A DNA stretch of 64,000 nt from Arion vulgaris (Eukaryota > Mollusca > Gastropoda > Stylommatophora > Arionidae), in assembly GCA_020796225.1 (NCBI GenBank), contig CM036758.1, positions 26,120,397 to 26,184,396 on the forward strand, read 5' to 3'. Made by a program: the position numbers and the translations under genes. This document shows positions 49,527-59,903 of the stretch, in pieces. Below the pieces are notes generated by a model that did not search any database, had not been told where the DNA came from, and saw nothing but the letters and a program-made list of their open reading frames with translations. The stretch's first letter is position 1. Each line of letters starts with the position of its first letter.

Positions 49527-49770
49527 TTAAAAGCCGAAGGATTGACTTCATTTCACCGGGTCTTAACCCACACGGTTCGGTCCCTCTCCGCAGAAATAGC
49601 ACGTCATCTGCCGAGAGTATTGCACAAAGCACGAACTCCGTAGCTTCGGCAACAATCCTAGGGTCTCTGGAAAAAACTGCACTCGTAAACAGAATGGCGC
49701 GATCCGGACTCGAACCCACGACCTTCGAATCACAAGGCAAAGGGCTTAACCACTTAGCCACATAGACCCC
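49527..49770 (-). mobile_element. SINE-E copy 3
   Basis: The best-preserved copy. The reverse complement begins 'ctatgtggctaagtggttaa' (A-box TGGCTAAGTGG). It then has 'gtgggttcgagtccgg' (B-box GGTTCGAGTCC, 49717), 'ggattgttgccgaagctac' and 'gaagtcaatccttcggc'. About 240 bp. Both internal Pol III promoter boxes match consensus. Confidence 0.93.
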
Positions 49771-49774
49771 GTGT

Positions 49775-50620
49775 TAGCATTGCCCCAAGTTTCTTTCATT
49801 GGCCGGTAGCTACCCAACAAGTTAGAGAGGATGTAATATCTCTCCAAGTTTCATTCATTGACCGGTAGCTACCCAACAAGTTAGAGAGGATGTGATATCT
49901 CTCCAAGTTTCATTCATTAACCGGTAGCTACCCAACAAGTTAGAGAGGATGTGATATCTCTCCAAGTTTCATTCATTGACCGGTAGCTACCCAATGTGTT
50001 AGAAAGGATGTAATATCTCTCCAAGTTTCATTCATTGACCGGTAGCTACCCAACAAGTTAAAGAGGATGTAATATCTCTCCAAGTTTCATCCATTGGCCG
50101 GTAGCTACCCAACAAGTTAGAGAGGATGTAATATCTCTCCAAGTTTCATTCATTGACCGGTAGCTACCCAACAAGTTAGAGAGGATGTGATATCTCTCCA
50201 AGTTTCATTCATTGACCGGTAGCTACCCAACAAGTTAGAGAGGATGTAATATCTCTCCAAGTTTCATCCATTGGCCGGTAGCTACCCAACAAGTTAGAGA
50301 GGATGTAATATCTCTCCAAGTTTCATTCATTGACTAGTAGCTACCCAACAAGTTAGAGAGGATGTAATATCTCTCCAAGTTTCATTCATTGACTAGTAGC
50401 TACCCAACAAGTTAGAGAGGATGTGATATCTCTCCAAGTTTCATTCATTGGCCGGTAGCTACCCAACAAGTTAGAGAGGATGTAATATCTCTCCAAGTTT
50501 CATTCATTGACCGGTAGCTACCCAATGTGTTAGAAAGGATGTAATATCTCTCCAAGTTTCATTCATTGACCGGTAGCTACCCAACGTGTTAGAAAGGATG
50601 TAATATCTCTCCAAGTGACA
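49775..50620. repeat. 59-bp tandem array, about 14 units
   Basis: 'agtttcattcattgaccgg' plus 'tagctacccaacaagttag' and 'agaggatgtaatatctctcc'. Variants: 'ggccgg', 'gactag', 'aatgtgttagaaagg'. The variants recur in blocks, which suggests duplication of several units together. Confidence 0.95.
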
Positions 50621-51594
50621 CATTAACTTTCTGAACACTTCCTTCTCCAGTAATTTACTATATATATTTTGCAATGTGATTATACGGTAGCCGTTGAGCA
50701 GTCTAGGATGCTTCCTATTTTTATGGAGCGGTCGTTAAATAGCAAATCAAAGAGCGTAAATACCAGGTTCCTACTGGTAAATACCAGGTCCTGGGTAGTA
50801 AAGGAAGTGTTTCATCAAACTAAATTCTACTTGTAAACTTTATTTCATAATGGCGGTGCTTATCAGAACTTCACTATCATTACAGCCCGCTTGGAAGACT
50901 TAATCTCTATACGGGTTTTATTTTTCTGTTGATTTCTGCATTGTTCTGTTCAAGCTTGTATTGTTCCACTGTCGTGTTGGTCGTCAACTGTCTCATACTT
51001 ACAGGAACCATAGACTATATTATATCTCTCTATATAAATCACTTTGACGTCAATTCTTAACATACACATATAACATCCACTTTTCTATGCTATTTATTTT
51101 TAGAAAACGATTTGGTCGTGGAGAGAGCTCTAGCAATATTTATAAGTTTATTATTTCAAGCAGCATGCTACTATTTCATATAATATATCAATAGAATGTC
51201 AAGGATTGAAAGCTACAACTTATAAATTCACTGACTGTAATTTACACATTTAATATATATATACAAATAGCATCAAATAAATCTTGCGTCCAGTTTTCTT
51301 TTTCAAATTAAAGTTTTGATGCGTGAGATGTTTTTTTTCAAAAATTGGTACTGTCAGGACGGTTATTTCAGATGACTTATCGCATTGAAGAGTTAATGTG
51401 ACCAAACTATTTCAATTTCTAAGACATGATACTGTTTATGAGGTAACCTTTATTGAGGTTCCTATCATCACTATATTTGTCAATATTAATTGACCAAGGA
51501 ATTTCTAAGTATTTTCCTTGCAAAGTTCATTTCGAAATATTCTATGGTCTTTACTTTATGTGTGATGAGTTCTAGATTGTTATCCATATGCTGT
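50621..51594. other. AT-rich spacer of about 1 kb
   Basis: No repeat, LINE or SINE signature recognised. Short inverted words and a short TA run ('atatatatatac', 51253) only. The ORF at 51490-51693 has no recognisable motif. Confidence 0.4.
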
Positions 51595-51784
51595 CACCCT
51601 CTTTTTCTTCACCATAATCATCATCATCTTTATCTTCTTCTTCTTCTGCATTCGCCCGCTGTGAATTCGGGCGTTAGCCATGACGCCTTGTAAGGCGATC
51701 CTGGCTGATTTTTGTATTAAAGTCTGGTTTACCATTTGACTGGGGTCCCTGGCCATGTAGGCGTTCCTTCGCTGACTTCAGAGA
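51595..51784. other. Unassigned region beside LINE-a
   Basis: Short pyrimidine tract (51625-51650), then a GC-richer block with 'gaattcgggcgttagccat'. It might be part of a different LINE on the minus strand. Not resolved. Confidence 0.35.
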
Positions 51785-52112
51785 TCATCATGATCATCTA
51801 ATTTGGCTCCATGACAGAAGCTTAAATGATTCTCTGTCCTGTGTGAGGTGTCCTGTGTTTGTAGCAGTCATACTCAACGCATCTACGATTTACTGCAGCC
51901 ATCTTCTCCTGAGTTTTGCTCTCCCAGTGGCATGCCCTCCATAGCGAGGTCTCCAGAGAATCGTAACGTTTTGATAAGTAATATTTTATTGTTATCTCGT
52001 ATGTCTTCTTTCTAAACCAATTGTAAGCTGTTATAAATTGACATATAGTTTTTTCTGTGAATGATATTCTGTTCACTTTTCTATAGCACTTGCATTCAAA
52101 TAAATTATTTTG
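51785..52112 (-). pseudogene. LINE-a copy, unexpanded relative of the 69-bp satellite
   Basis: On the minus strand, LFECKCYRKVNRISFTEKTI (52105-52050) is the block after the RT thumb. KRYDSLETSLWRACHWESKT follows. In another frame come IVDALSMTATNTGHLTQDRE and SFKLLSWSQIR, and a (GAT)n tail is read at 51785-51800. The DALSMTATNTGHLTQ part is present once here and about 22 times at 39206-40764. Confidence 0.88.
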
Positions 52113-52179
52113 TTTTTCTTTTGTATTACCAGCATAAAATGACTAATGTAGAGGTGTTGAATGAGATCAAGATATAGAG
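52113..52179. other. Short spacer
   Basis: Unassigned. Confidence 0.4.
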
Positions 52180-52445
52180 AAAGCTTATCATCAATATAAG
52201 AAAGAAGCAGTCATCATTCTGCGGGCATGTGATGAGAAAGGGAGGTTTAGAACACATTGTAACAACTGGTAAAATCGAGGGAGACGAGACAAAGGAAGAC
52301 ACAGAGAGCCTGGATAGCCTGACGTCATGGTACGGAAGATCGTCAACATCTGAGATGATTGCAAACACCAGAGACGGAGATTTGTGGAGATCCATTATCG
52401 CCTACTCCAGCCGACACGGCACCTGAAGATAATGATTATCAGTAA
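52180..52445 (+). mobile_element. LINE-i C-terminal fragment
   Basis: Plus-strand frames read FCGHVMRKGGLEHIVTTGKI, then DSLTSWYGRSSTSEMIANTR and DGDLWRSIIAYSSRHGT. It ends near 'aagataatgatta'. GHVMRxxGLEHxVTTGKI is a known C-terminal pattern of LINE RT proteins. Confidence 0.82.
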
Positions 52446-52449
52446 TCAT

Positions 52450-52745
52450 TGCCTCACAACCAAACGTTTCTATGGGGGAAAATACATGCTCTTAATAAAT
52501 TCAAGTTTTGTCTTTATCTCAGTTCCCTTACATAGGTTTTGTAGTTCTTTTAATTTCTGCACAGCCATTTTTTAAATCTTCTTTATAACATTTCCGTCTC
52601 TTGTTAGCAATGAATATAAATATTCAAAACTATTAAATCGTTTCAAGCTATGTTCATTGATGTATATATTAACTGTTTTATCTATCTTATTAATTGCAAT
52701 AATTTTTGGATTCAGTTTTATTGAGATGCAAACTCTTTTCATCTC
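52450..52745 (-). pseudogene. LINE RT palm/thumb fragment
   Basis: The minus strand reads KIIAINKIDKTVNIYINEHS, then LKRFNSFEYLYSLLTRDGNV and, after a stop, VQKLKELQNLCKGTEIKTKL. 'FEYLxSLLTxDGN' corresponds to the YLG motif. Its 3' neighbour is the opposite-strand LINE-i. Confidence 0.82.
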
Positions 52746-52799
52746 TTTTTCTATGAGCAGACATTATCAATTTCTCTGTACCACTTGTGATATGAATAT
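52746..52799. other. Short spacer
   Basis: Includes 'tatgaatatgatgatgat'. Confidence 0.4.
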
Positions 52800-52929
52800 G
52801 ATGATGATGCTCGTCCATCACAGGTTATGATGACCACACAATTTTCATCCAAGGAAATGTAGTTGCGTTATGTTTGTCTGTATGTGCGTAGATGACTAGT
52901 GAGCCCGATGCGGGCTTGAAATGTGAATT

Positions 52930-52932
<3 letters not shown>
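52800..52932 (-). mobile_element. LINE-d 3' end: zinc-finger-like C-terminus
   Basis: The minus strand reads FTFQARIGLTSHLRTYRQT, the 'F.ARIGL.SHLRTH' half of a C2H2-like motif found at the very C-terminus of one LINE type. Then comes 'tgtgatggacgagcatcat'. Continues the family at 60250. Confidence 0.8.

Positions 52933-52993
<61 letters not shown>
52930..52993. repeat. (TA)n microsatellite
   Basis: About 60 bp of 'tatatata' between two LINE ends. Confidence 0.97.
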
Positions 52994-52995
<2 letters not shown>

Positions 52996-53150
52996 AGACC
53001 CTGAAACGAACTTTGCTGAGAGAGGCAGGAAATATCGGTCTCAGTTCCATGGAGGAGATTGAGCGAGTTGCCCAGGATAGAGCGGTATGGAGAAATTACT
53101 TGCAGGCCCTATGCAACGTATAACGGTACGAGAGGTATTATTATTATTAT
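52994..53150 (+). mobile_element. LINE-c 3' end
   Basis: Reads ETLKRTLLREAGNIGLSSME, EIERVAQDRAVWRNYLQ and a short end, followed by 'ggtacgagaggtattattat', an (ATT)n tail. 52994-53130 is almost identical to 62028-62160. This copy starts right after the (TA)n run. Confidence 0.9.
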
Positions 53151-53285
53151 TATTATTTTATATATATATATATGAAAATGAAAGTTGGAAAAATTGCTAA
53201 AGATAATTAAAACTAATGCATTTGAAAGTAGATATAGAAAAAAAATAATGAACATAAAATGGGGAAAACTGAAAAAAACGCAATG
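53151..53285. other. Short spacer with (TA) run
   Basis: 'tatatatatata' at 53160-53172, then unassigned. Confidence 0.45.
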
Positions 53286-53437
53286 ACTGCAAAGAAATAT
53301 CTGATCAACTACAAGTGACAACTGTTATAGAAAATAGAACATGTGAGGCATGTACTGAAAAGAAGTGTCTGATCAACTACAAGTGACAACTGTTATAGAA
53401 AATAGAACATGTGAGGTATGTACTGAAAAGAAGTGAT
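53286..53437. repeat. Two tandem units of about 77 bp
   Basis: 'gatcaactacaagtgacaac' occurs at 53303 and 53370. Each is followed by 'tgttatagaaaatagaaca'. Confidence 0.85.
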
Positions 53438-53439
53438 TA

Positions 53440-53625
53440 AAGAGTCACAAAGACCTGGTTGTAGAGCGATGCGAATGGTTCAAACAAGAGCATAGGCGGA
53501 ATTCTATGAGAGTGACGAAAAATCTCAGACTCATTTCAATAGCAAAGATTGACTTAGTTGACCACGATAAAGCAGTAGGAAAACTTTGCTTGCAGAAACC
53601 TTTGTAACTCACAACGGTATGTGTT
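53440..53625 (+). mobile_element. LINE-c C-terminal fragment, diverged
   Basis: 'gaaaaatctcagactcattt' with 'gaccacgataaagcagtag' and 'ttgcttgcagaaacctttgt' aligns with 53010-53120 at low identity. Confidence 0.6.
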
Positions 53626-53651
53626 TATTTTTATATTATGTGGAGGATTTA

Positions 53652-53890
53652 ATGAAAATCGTGACTACCCTTTAGCTTAGTCATCAAACACAGAAAACGA
53701 GATGTCGATTTTCTAGGCACCACTTGTACGATCAGTAGTTTGTCATTGGTTTCTGGTCGGTGAGGTCTATTTTTAGTTCTTAAAAACCTAATGGAACAAT
53801 TTTGCTTCCACACTTGCCTATCGCTGAGTTTGAACTAGATATGCTTGGGTTGTGATCGAGCTCACTACCGCTTAAGCTACAGACGCTCAC
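53652..53890 (-). mobile_element. SINE-C copy 5
   Basis: The reverse complement: 'tgagcgtctgtagcttaagc', 'ggtagtgagctcgatcaca', 'tagttcaaactcagcgat', 'gtggaagcaaaattg' and 'gtggtgcctagaaaatcga'. Full length with a decayed B-box. Confidence 0.87.
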
Positions 53891-54047
53891 GACGATTATA
53901 GCCTATTTAAACTGAGGCACGCCTTTTTAACCTTAGGACGAGCCTATTTTTGCTATATCATATCATGTAGGCTAACAAGACGGAAAATAATAATTAAATC
54001 CTTTCGAAGCATCCACTAGTTTTTAGATTATATATATATATATATAT
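53891..54047. other. Short spacer with (TA)n
   Basis: (TA) run at 54030-54055; otherwise unassigned. Confidence 0.45.
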
Positions 54048-54200
54048 ATATATATCCAAGGGAAGACAAAGAAAAAGATAGACAATAAATAAACACTGAT
54101 ATAAAACAAGGAGGACTCATCTGGCCCAGGAACGCAAATTAAGGCTCCCACCCTACACTTAACGGCAAGAGTGTCCAACCTATTCCATCATCTGGGGAAA
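54048..54200 (+). mobile_element. LINE C-terminal fragment (GRQRKR type)
   Basis: Reads PRGRQRKR, stop, then INKH and LAQERKLRLP segments. Possibly the same type as 25245. Weak. Confidence 0.5.
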
Positions 54201-54245
54201 GACAATAGACAATATATATATATATATAGGTGTATGTGTGTGTGT

Positions 54246-54452
54246 ATGCCCGCCTGCCCAGCGTGTTCGTAGCGCGTTGGACTTCACGTGACTAGCCCTC
54301 TGTGTGTGCGGGTTCAATTCCGCCGGCTAGCAGAAAAGTTACAGATTCCCCAGATTTACGGTGTTCGTGGCACCGAACCGAAGGGTTGCGATGTCCATGG
54401 CACCGAGCCGAAGATCTGAAAACTCAAGTGCTTCTGGATCGAAAAAAAAAAA
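54246..54452 (+). mobile_element. SINE-D copy 2
   Basis: A-box region 'tgcccagcgtgttcgtagc' and perfect B-box 'ggttcaattcc' (54311). The body is the same as 36608-36818 and ends 'gtgcttctggatcg' with an 11-base A-tail. Left flank '(gt)n' and right flank 'tatgtgta' could hide a target-site duplication. Confidence 0.92.
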
Positions 54453-55066
54453 TATGTGTACACACGCAGACATTTATATTCCGAAGGTGACGGAAACTCT
54501 GAACAATCTCAAACTCTATCGAGCACACTGTTTTTCAAGCCGACTGTTATTGTTGCATCACAAATAAGGTCCCTTACCCTGCTCGTCTCCGCGTTAGCTA
54601 TGTCTGTGATTGTTATCTCCCTTAATTAACACGTATCTTGATTGACAAGTGTTGTCATACTATACACTAAGCACAGCGCTTCCGATGTAGCTGTTGACTA
54701 GGAAATATTTACCAAGTACAATTTAATCTGATTAAAACTGCTAACAAAGTGCAGTTTGTTTTGTCTGCTCGCTATGACTTCAAGCGCAGTTATGGCGCAT
54801 CTAAATGATTTTGATGTTAGTGTTTTCTTTCATTATAACCAGTGTTTCTCAACAGTCAGGCGAGCCTTACTTCGACTCCAGAGGTACTTGTAATATAGTT
54901 TCCCAAGTACAGGATCAGTGTTTTTCTGTAGTCCTTTGTGATTTGTGTTACACGCTCGAAGGTTGCATGTCATCTCTGCGAGAGAGACGGAGCCATATGG
55001 AGAAACCAGGTGCAAAGAGGTCAATCATTCGCCTTAGGCACTTTTCAATAGAAACACATTAAGGAG
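54453..55066. other. Spacer with a small Cys-containing ORF
   Basis: The plus-strand ORF 54805-55062 (85 codons) starts MILMLVFSFIITSVSQQSGE, which looks like a signal peptide. It has five Cys in the next 35 residues, then runs into the first unit of the 60-bp array. The word 'cagtgtttctcaacagtcag' at 54841 resembles a transposon terminus, so I do not call a gene. Confidence 0.4.
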
Positions 55067-55522
55067 GTAAAATTGAGAACATATATCGTTCTGCAGACAC
55101 TTTACAATGGAAACACAATTAAGGAAGTAAAAATGAGAACATATATCGTTCTGCAGACACTTTACAATGGAAACACAATTAAGGAAGTAAAAATGAGACC
55201 ATATATCGTTCTGCAGACACTTTACAATGGAAACACAATTAAGGAAGTACAAATGAGAACATATATCGTTCTGCAGACACTTTACAATGGAAACACAATT
55301 AAGGAAGTAAAAATGAGAACATATATCGGTCTGCAGACACTTTACAATGGAAACACAATTAAGGAAGTACAAATGAGAACATATATCGTTCTGCAGACAC
55401 TTTACAATGGAAACACAATTAAGGAAGTACAAATGAGAACATATATCGTTCTGCAGACACTTTACAATGGAAACACAATTAAGGAAGTAAAATTGAGAAC
55501 ATATATCGTTCTTCAGAAATAA
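55067..55522. repeat. 60-bp tandem array, about 7.5 units
   Basis: 'gagaacatatatcgttctgc' plus 'agacactttacaatggaaa' and 'cacaattaaggaagtaaaaat'. Almost identical units, exactly 20 codons, open on both strands (149 and 179 aa). Confidence 0.97.
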
Positions 55523-55619
55523 AAGAAGTTGTAAAAAATAAAATAGTGGTAGACTCGGCAGACAGAACTTCAAAAAGTTCGCCTTTTAGCAGCATGTATC
55601 TTTTTTATGGCAACAAAAG
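55523..55619. other. Short spacer
   Basis: Unassigned, possibly part of the LINE-a fragment that follows. Confidence 0.4.
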
Positions 55620-55930
55620 GATGTCTGACCTGAACACTTATAGGAAATCAACTGAGAAGCACACCAAGACATTTGAATGTAAATCCTATAGAAGAACATT
55701 TCACATATCATGGACAATGACAATAAATCGATAATACAAGATCTAGACATAGGAGATCGATGCTACTCAGGAAGAGAAGACAACGGAAAGTGAAGCAGTT
55801 TGGTCGTATAAAACGTCAGGAAGGCTTGAAGATGATAATCAATGAATGAAAGATACAAGGATAGAGAAGGAGAGAAAGCTAAAGAGAGATGGAGGGAAAT
55901 GTGATTTGCAAATGATAAGTTGTAGCCACT
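55620..55930 (+). pseudogene. LINE-a copy, decayed
   Basis: TFECKSYRRTFHISWTMT matches AFECKCYRRVLRISWTEK. Later frames give KQFGRIKRQEGLKMII, matching KYFGHIKRHEGLKKII at 6830. No clear tail. Confidence 0.78.
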
Positions 55931-56290
55931 TTTCATATGATGATGTAGATGCTTTTATGAAAACTATTGTGAGTGTGAAGTTATGTCATGGAATATGTAA
56001 TTGAATAAATGAATGTTTTGTAGTGTGTGTATGTTGTCATGATGAAGTTATGTAAGGGAACATGTAATTGAATGAATGAATGTCTTGCAGTGTGTGTATG
56101 TTGTCATGATGAAGTTATGTAAGGGAACATGTAATTGAATAAATGAATATCTTGTAATGTGTGTATGTTGAGGAATGGAAAGTTACATAAAGGAACATGT
56201 AATTGAATAAATGAATGTCTCGTAGTGTGTGTATGTTATCATGATGAAGTTATGTCAGGGAACATGTAATTGAATGAATGAATGTTGTGT
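55931..56290. repeat. About 67-bp tandem array, 4.5 units
   Basis: 'gtgtgtgtatgttgtcatg' recurs near 56024, 56090, 56158 and 56226. Units include 'gaagttatgtaagggaaca' and 'tgtaattgaatgaatgaatg'. The array starts at about 55965. Confidence 0.9.
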
Positions 56291-56309
56291 ATTGATTGCA
56301 ATTTTCTTC

Positions 56310-56415
56310 ATGAGATCCGTTGGATTGTTGCCGGAGCTACGGTGTTCATACTTTGTGCAATGCTTTGTGCAAATGACATGCCATCTCTGCCAATTTGTTG
56401 TCCCTAACCCGTCAT
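56310..56415 (+). mobile_element. SINE-E fragment
   Basis: 'ggattgttgccggagctacg' and 'tttgtgcaatgctttgtgc' match the middle of SINE-E. The head and the 3' end are missing. Confidence 0.65.
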
Positions 56416-56564
56416 TCAGGAACCATGTCATTCATTATTGCTTATTCTGTCTCTCTCTCTTTCTATCTCTTTCTAACTGTGCTGTTTAATGTGACTAAAA
56501 TAGTTCATTTTCTGGGACATGCATTTTTGTTTTCATTCACTCTTGAATAATCACGCAGTCACTG
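56416..56564. other. Short spacer with (TC) run
   Basis: 'tctctctctctttctatctc' at 56450; otherwise unassigned. Confidence 0.45.
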
Positions 56565-56837
56565 TTTTTGTGTGATTTGAGACACACTACTTTTTGTTGT
56601 GATTTGAGACACACTACTTTTTGTTGGGATTTGAGACACACTACTTTTTGTTGTGATTTGAGACAAACTACTTTTTGTTGTGATTTGAGACAAACTACTT
56701 TTTGTTGTGATTTGAGACACACTACTTTTTGTTGGGATTTTGGGAGTTGAGACATAGTAACTACTTGAGACATAGTAACTACTTGAGACATAGTAACTAC
56801 TTGAGACATAGTAACTACTTGAGACATAGTAACTACT
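56565..56837. repeat. Two adjoining arrays: 27-bp (7 units) and 18-bp (5 units)
   Basis: 27-bp unit 'gatttgagacacactactt' plus 'tttgttgt' (starts of 'gacacac' at 56581 and 56608). From 56747 the unit is 'ttgagacatagtaactac' (18 bp). Both share 'ttgagaca', so the short unit may derive from the long one. Confidence 0.95.
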
Positions 56838-57499
56838 TTTGTTGTGATGTTATGATGTGAAACACAGTGCTTTTTGTTCTAATTGGTGAATTGTGACAAA
56901 GTTGTTTTTGCTGTAATTTGGACAAAATAGATATGTTATACCTTTATTTACAGAGGTTAACTCATCAGTTCTTAGTTTGTGTATGACTTTGAGATAATAA
57001 ATGCTAGACTTTAATCAAAACTGTTTATCCGTGTGCACGTAACATTAAGCCTGACTTGATTCTGCATTTTGTATGAATATAAATGAAGCTGAGAGACGTT
57101 GAACTGTTAAATGTCATCAACAAATCAAACATTTTTGTAACATTGATTTAGTGTAAATAAAAAACAATTTCAACAATAAATAGCTTAACAGACACTTCTA
57201 CCATCTGCTCCAGAAGATGGCAAATTAGTTAACAGACACTTCTACCATCTGCTCCAGAAGATGGCAAATTAGTCAACAACAGCACTAGTTTTCCATTTCC
57301 CATATTTATCCAGTAGTGAGATATTAGGCCAACTTAAACAAAGCGATCACCGTTCAATCATTCTCACTGTCCAGAACGTTATTATAAGTTGATTCCTTGC
57401 AGTGGCACGATGGGATTACAAATGAAGAAAATGATGAAGATTCAGACATTGAAAGTACGCAATAGTGTATGATCTAACAGTACAAGATTGAAATGTCAA
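56838..57499. other. Spacer with a 44-bp duplication
   Basis: 'cagacacttctaccatctgc' occurs at 57189 and 57233. Otherwise AT-rich and unassigned. Confidence 0.45.
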
Positions 57500-57504
57500 T
57501 AAAC

Positions 57505-57730
57505 TTATCATCATCAAGGTGCGTATCCTTTATAGGACGTTGCTCTCTTTGCAGCGCATCTGAAATTCACTCTGTCTCTAGCCAGTTCACCCACTTTGTC
57601 GATGATCATATTCATGGTTTCTTTAATATCCTGTATCCATCTTTTTCTTGGTCTGCCTCTGCGTCCTGGGACCCTGCCATGTAATATTGTTCTCTCTATG
57701 ACATCATGACGCTTTATGTAACCACACAAC
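57505..57730 (-). pseudogene. LINE C-terminal fragment with (GAT) tail
   Basis: The minus-strand frame reads LHGRVPGRRGRPRKRWIQDI, then KETMNMIIDKVGELARDRVN, FRCAAKRATS and a stop at about 57514. The tail is read as 'ccttgatgatgataag'. GRRGRPRKRWIQDI is a classic LINE C-terminal signature. Open but truncated at the 5' end. Confidence 0.87.
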
Positions 57731-57799
57731 TTTAACAGGTGTAGTCTCCAAGATGCAACAAAATTGTGCTTCCAAAGATGGTTCCCAATAGACAGTAGT
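57731..57799. other. Short spacer
   Basis: Unassigned. Confidence 0.4.
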
Positions 57800-57990
57800 A
57801 GATCCCCGCTTTAGGACATGGCATAACAAACACATGCGCAGACTTTGTCTATCTGCTTCCTAGCTGTTCCTCTTTAGCACGACTGAACGAACTGCTGAGC
57901 AGGTTCTACAAACCTGTCCCGTGTACAGACAAAATAGAAAGGATAATAGGCCTAATAACACAACACCATTTCACCTCTATATGGAAACAA
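57800..57990 (+). pseudogene. LINE-f C-terminal fragment
   Basis: Plus strand reads HNKHMRRLCLSAS, then TERTAEQVLQTCPVYRQNRK and DNRPNNTTPFH. 'TxEQVLQTCPxY' corresponds to TPEHILQDCPLL at about 27060. No tail recognised. Confidence 0.75.
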
Positions 57991-58645
57991 AGAAGAACAA
58001 AAATCGAAATAGAAGTTTATCATGAGAAATTGCCTGGATGTGCAATATTTTAAAAGATTTTTTTTTTAAACAATTAGAGGAAGAAAAATAAGAAAACCAG
58101 ACCTGGACAAACAATATCCACTGTCTCTGCATGAATTATGGACGTCAAATGTTTTCACTGTTTTTTTTTACGATTAAAGGGACGTAATCAAAATATTATG
58201 TCTTGACTGGGATTGACATGCAGATATCACCGAATTCATGTTCTTGAGTTCACTGGTTTAGTAACGGAATTATATGTATATCGATCCTAGTTACTTATTA
58301 CTATGTGAAACAAAACACGTGAAAAGAACAAAAAGCTAACAACGGATGGGTTGGTGGTAGAGTTGTATCATCTGTTGTTACGTTTGTACCAGCAATTATA
58401 TCGCCACTGCATGAGCTTGGACTTATCACTTCTTACACCAGTATTCCAATAATGTTACCAGCTGGATCTGACCAACACTTAATACTTTGTGGATTAGCAT
58501 CTTCAACATTTGTTTGTAGACATATTTGTTGAGAAGGTAGTATATCACAAAGTATATCAAAAACCACAAACAGTCAAACTGTGGTAGATATGACATAGTT
58601 TTGCAGTTGTGGCTCACAGAAATCTTAAAATGACGCGAGAAATCA
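57991..58645. other. AT-rich spacer
   Basis: Nothing recognised. An A/T-run region lies at 58040-58075. Confidence 0.4.
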
Positions 58646-58647
58646 GA

Positions 58648-58765
58648 ATAAACGTAAGTGGTTCGAATCCTGTGTTTGGTAATTTGTTTTTTCGCAAGCT
58701 CCTAATATTTGTACACCTTCTATTTATTGATCATATTTATTGTTTCACCTGCTTCCCCTGAAGTT
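58648..58765 (+). mobile_element. SINE-H copy 5
   Basis: B-box 'ggttcgaatcctgtgtttgg' (58661), T-rich stretch, 'cgcaagctcctaatatttg' and 'ctatttattgatcatattta'. Confidence 0.8.
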
Positions 58766-58851
58766 CTCACAATAAAATCTTTGTTCTCGTCGAGAGATCA
58801 GAGGAAGCTACGGGAGAAATTAGTAATCGCTAGGTTTATGATGTAATGGTC
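58766..58851. other. Short spacer
   Basis: Unassigned. Confidence 0.4.
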
Positions 58852-59092
58852 AGTGATTGATTTTGTTGTACCTGGTCTCCCCATTGGACTTCTTTCCTCT
58901 CGGTAGAAATGGCAAGCTACTTGCCGAGAGTGTTACACAAAGCACGAACTCCGTAGCTCTAGCAACAATAGAAAAACGTCTCCGGAAAAAGTGCATATGC
59001 TTAACTGAAAAACGGGCTCTGGATTCGAACACGTAACCTTCATAACGCAAGACATTCGTCTTAACTACTTCGCCACATATACCTTCATATAA
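58852..59092 (-). mobile_element. SINE-E copy 4
   Basis: The reverse complement: 'tatgtggcgaagtagttaag', 'ttacgtgttcgaatccaga' (B-box region), 'ctagagctacggagttcgt' and 'ctctcggcaagtagcttgc'. Full length. Confidence 0.88.
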
Positions 59093-59378
59093 TAAGTTAA
59101 TAAAATATATTGCTATTGTTTGATTGTGCTTTCTCTGTAAGCTCATACGGTGGACAGATCAAGGAAGCCAGTTGTGCATTTAATATGACAACAAGCAGCA
59201 TAGCAATGGAAGTACTGGTGGTGACTATGACATGACTCTGGTTAGAGTCACAAAACTACAATCATGAGAGCATTCTCAGGAATTGATTGTGTATGTTCCG
59301 GAATGTGGAGGTTGGTTCGGTAAGCAGACAATGAACTGAATCTATAATAATGTCAATAAATAACGGAATTAAATTTAT
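59093..59378. other. Short spacer
   Basis: Unassigned. Confidence 0.4.
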
Positions 59379-59509
59379 TTTCGTTTCGGGGTACATGGCT
59401 CGTCAATGTCAATGAAAGAGCGGAAACGAAGGCTGACTCTGCGTCCATATCGGTGAGTCAGCCAGTGGATAGAGTTGACACGCTTCTCTACTTTTTTTTA
59501 TTCTTCTAA

Positions 59510-59746
59510 CACTCGGTATCGACCACTTGTTTAACCACTTTTTGTGGTTTTTATGTGATCTGAGCCTAAGATCGATTGTCAGTTATGCGCCTACAAGTAG
59601 GCCAATACATCCAATTTCTGCGACGCATTTTATTTACTATGGTAGCTTCCCTAGGTCCCTACTTCAGTCGCCTCTTATGACATGCATTGTAGGTCGCAGT
59701 GTTACTATTCTTTGCTCCCTTGCAAGCCTCCGCTACACACGGGCGG
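59510..59746 (-). mobile_element. SINE-A copy 4, nested in LINE-e
   Basis: 'gcgcctacaagtaggcc', 'ttccctaggtccctacttc', the core 'cgcctcttatgacatgc' and 'ctattctttgctcccttgc' on the plus strand. 'ttgaca' at 59475-59480 and 59749-59754 brackets the insertion (imperfect 8-mers gttgacac and attgacat). Confidence 0.87.
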
Positions 59747-59852
59747 AATTGACATTCTGAACTCCCTCTTAGAGCGTGGCCGCAAAGAGAACTATTATCT
59801 AAACGAATCCATGTTAGCAGCTAGATTTCAGGAACTTGGATTGAGGATTGGC

Positions 59853-59903
59853 GAAACAGAGTACTGTAGTTTTACAAAATACAAAAACAATGACAATACA
59901 CAG
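59853..59903 (-). mobile_element. Hammerhead-like repeat, terminal fragment nested in LINE-e
   Basis: 'agtactgtagttttacaaaa' and 'caaaaacaatgacaataca' match 49125-49170. The LINE sequence 'aggaacttgga.gaggattgg' is found on both sides (59829 and 59903), an imperfect duplication of about 22 bp. Confidence 0.7.

Noticed and set aside
49527..49770. Genuine tRNA gene (good A and B boxes)
   Set aside because: The sequence continues as SINE-E with three other full copies in the window, and the acceptor stem does not form.
49775..50620. Possible CRISPR array
   Set aside because: 59-bp units abut with no unique spacers. The same holds for the other arrays, and the genome is eukaryotic.
54805..55062. 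Small secreted Cys-containing peptide gene
   Set aside because: The signal-like start is attractive. However, the frame runs into the 60-bp array, the Cys spacing matches no family I know, and a transposon-like terminus overlaps it.
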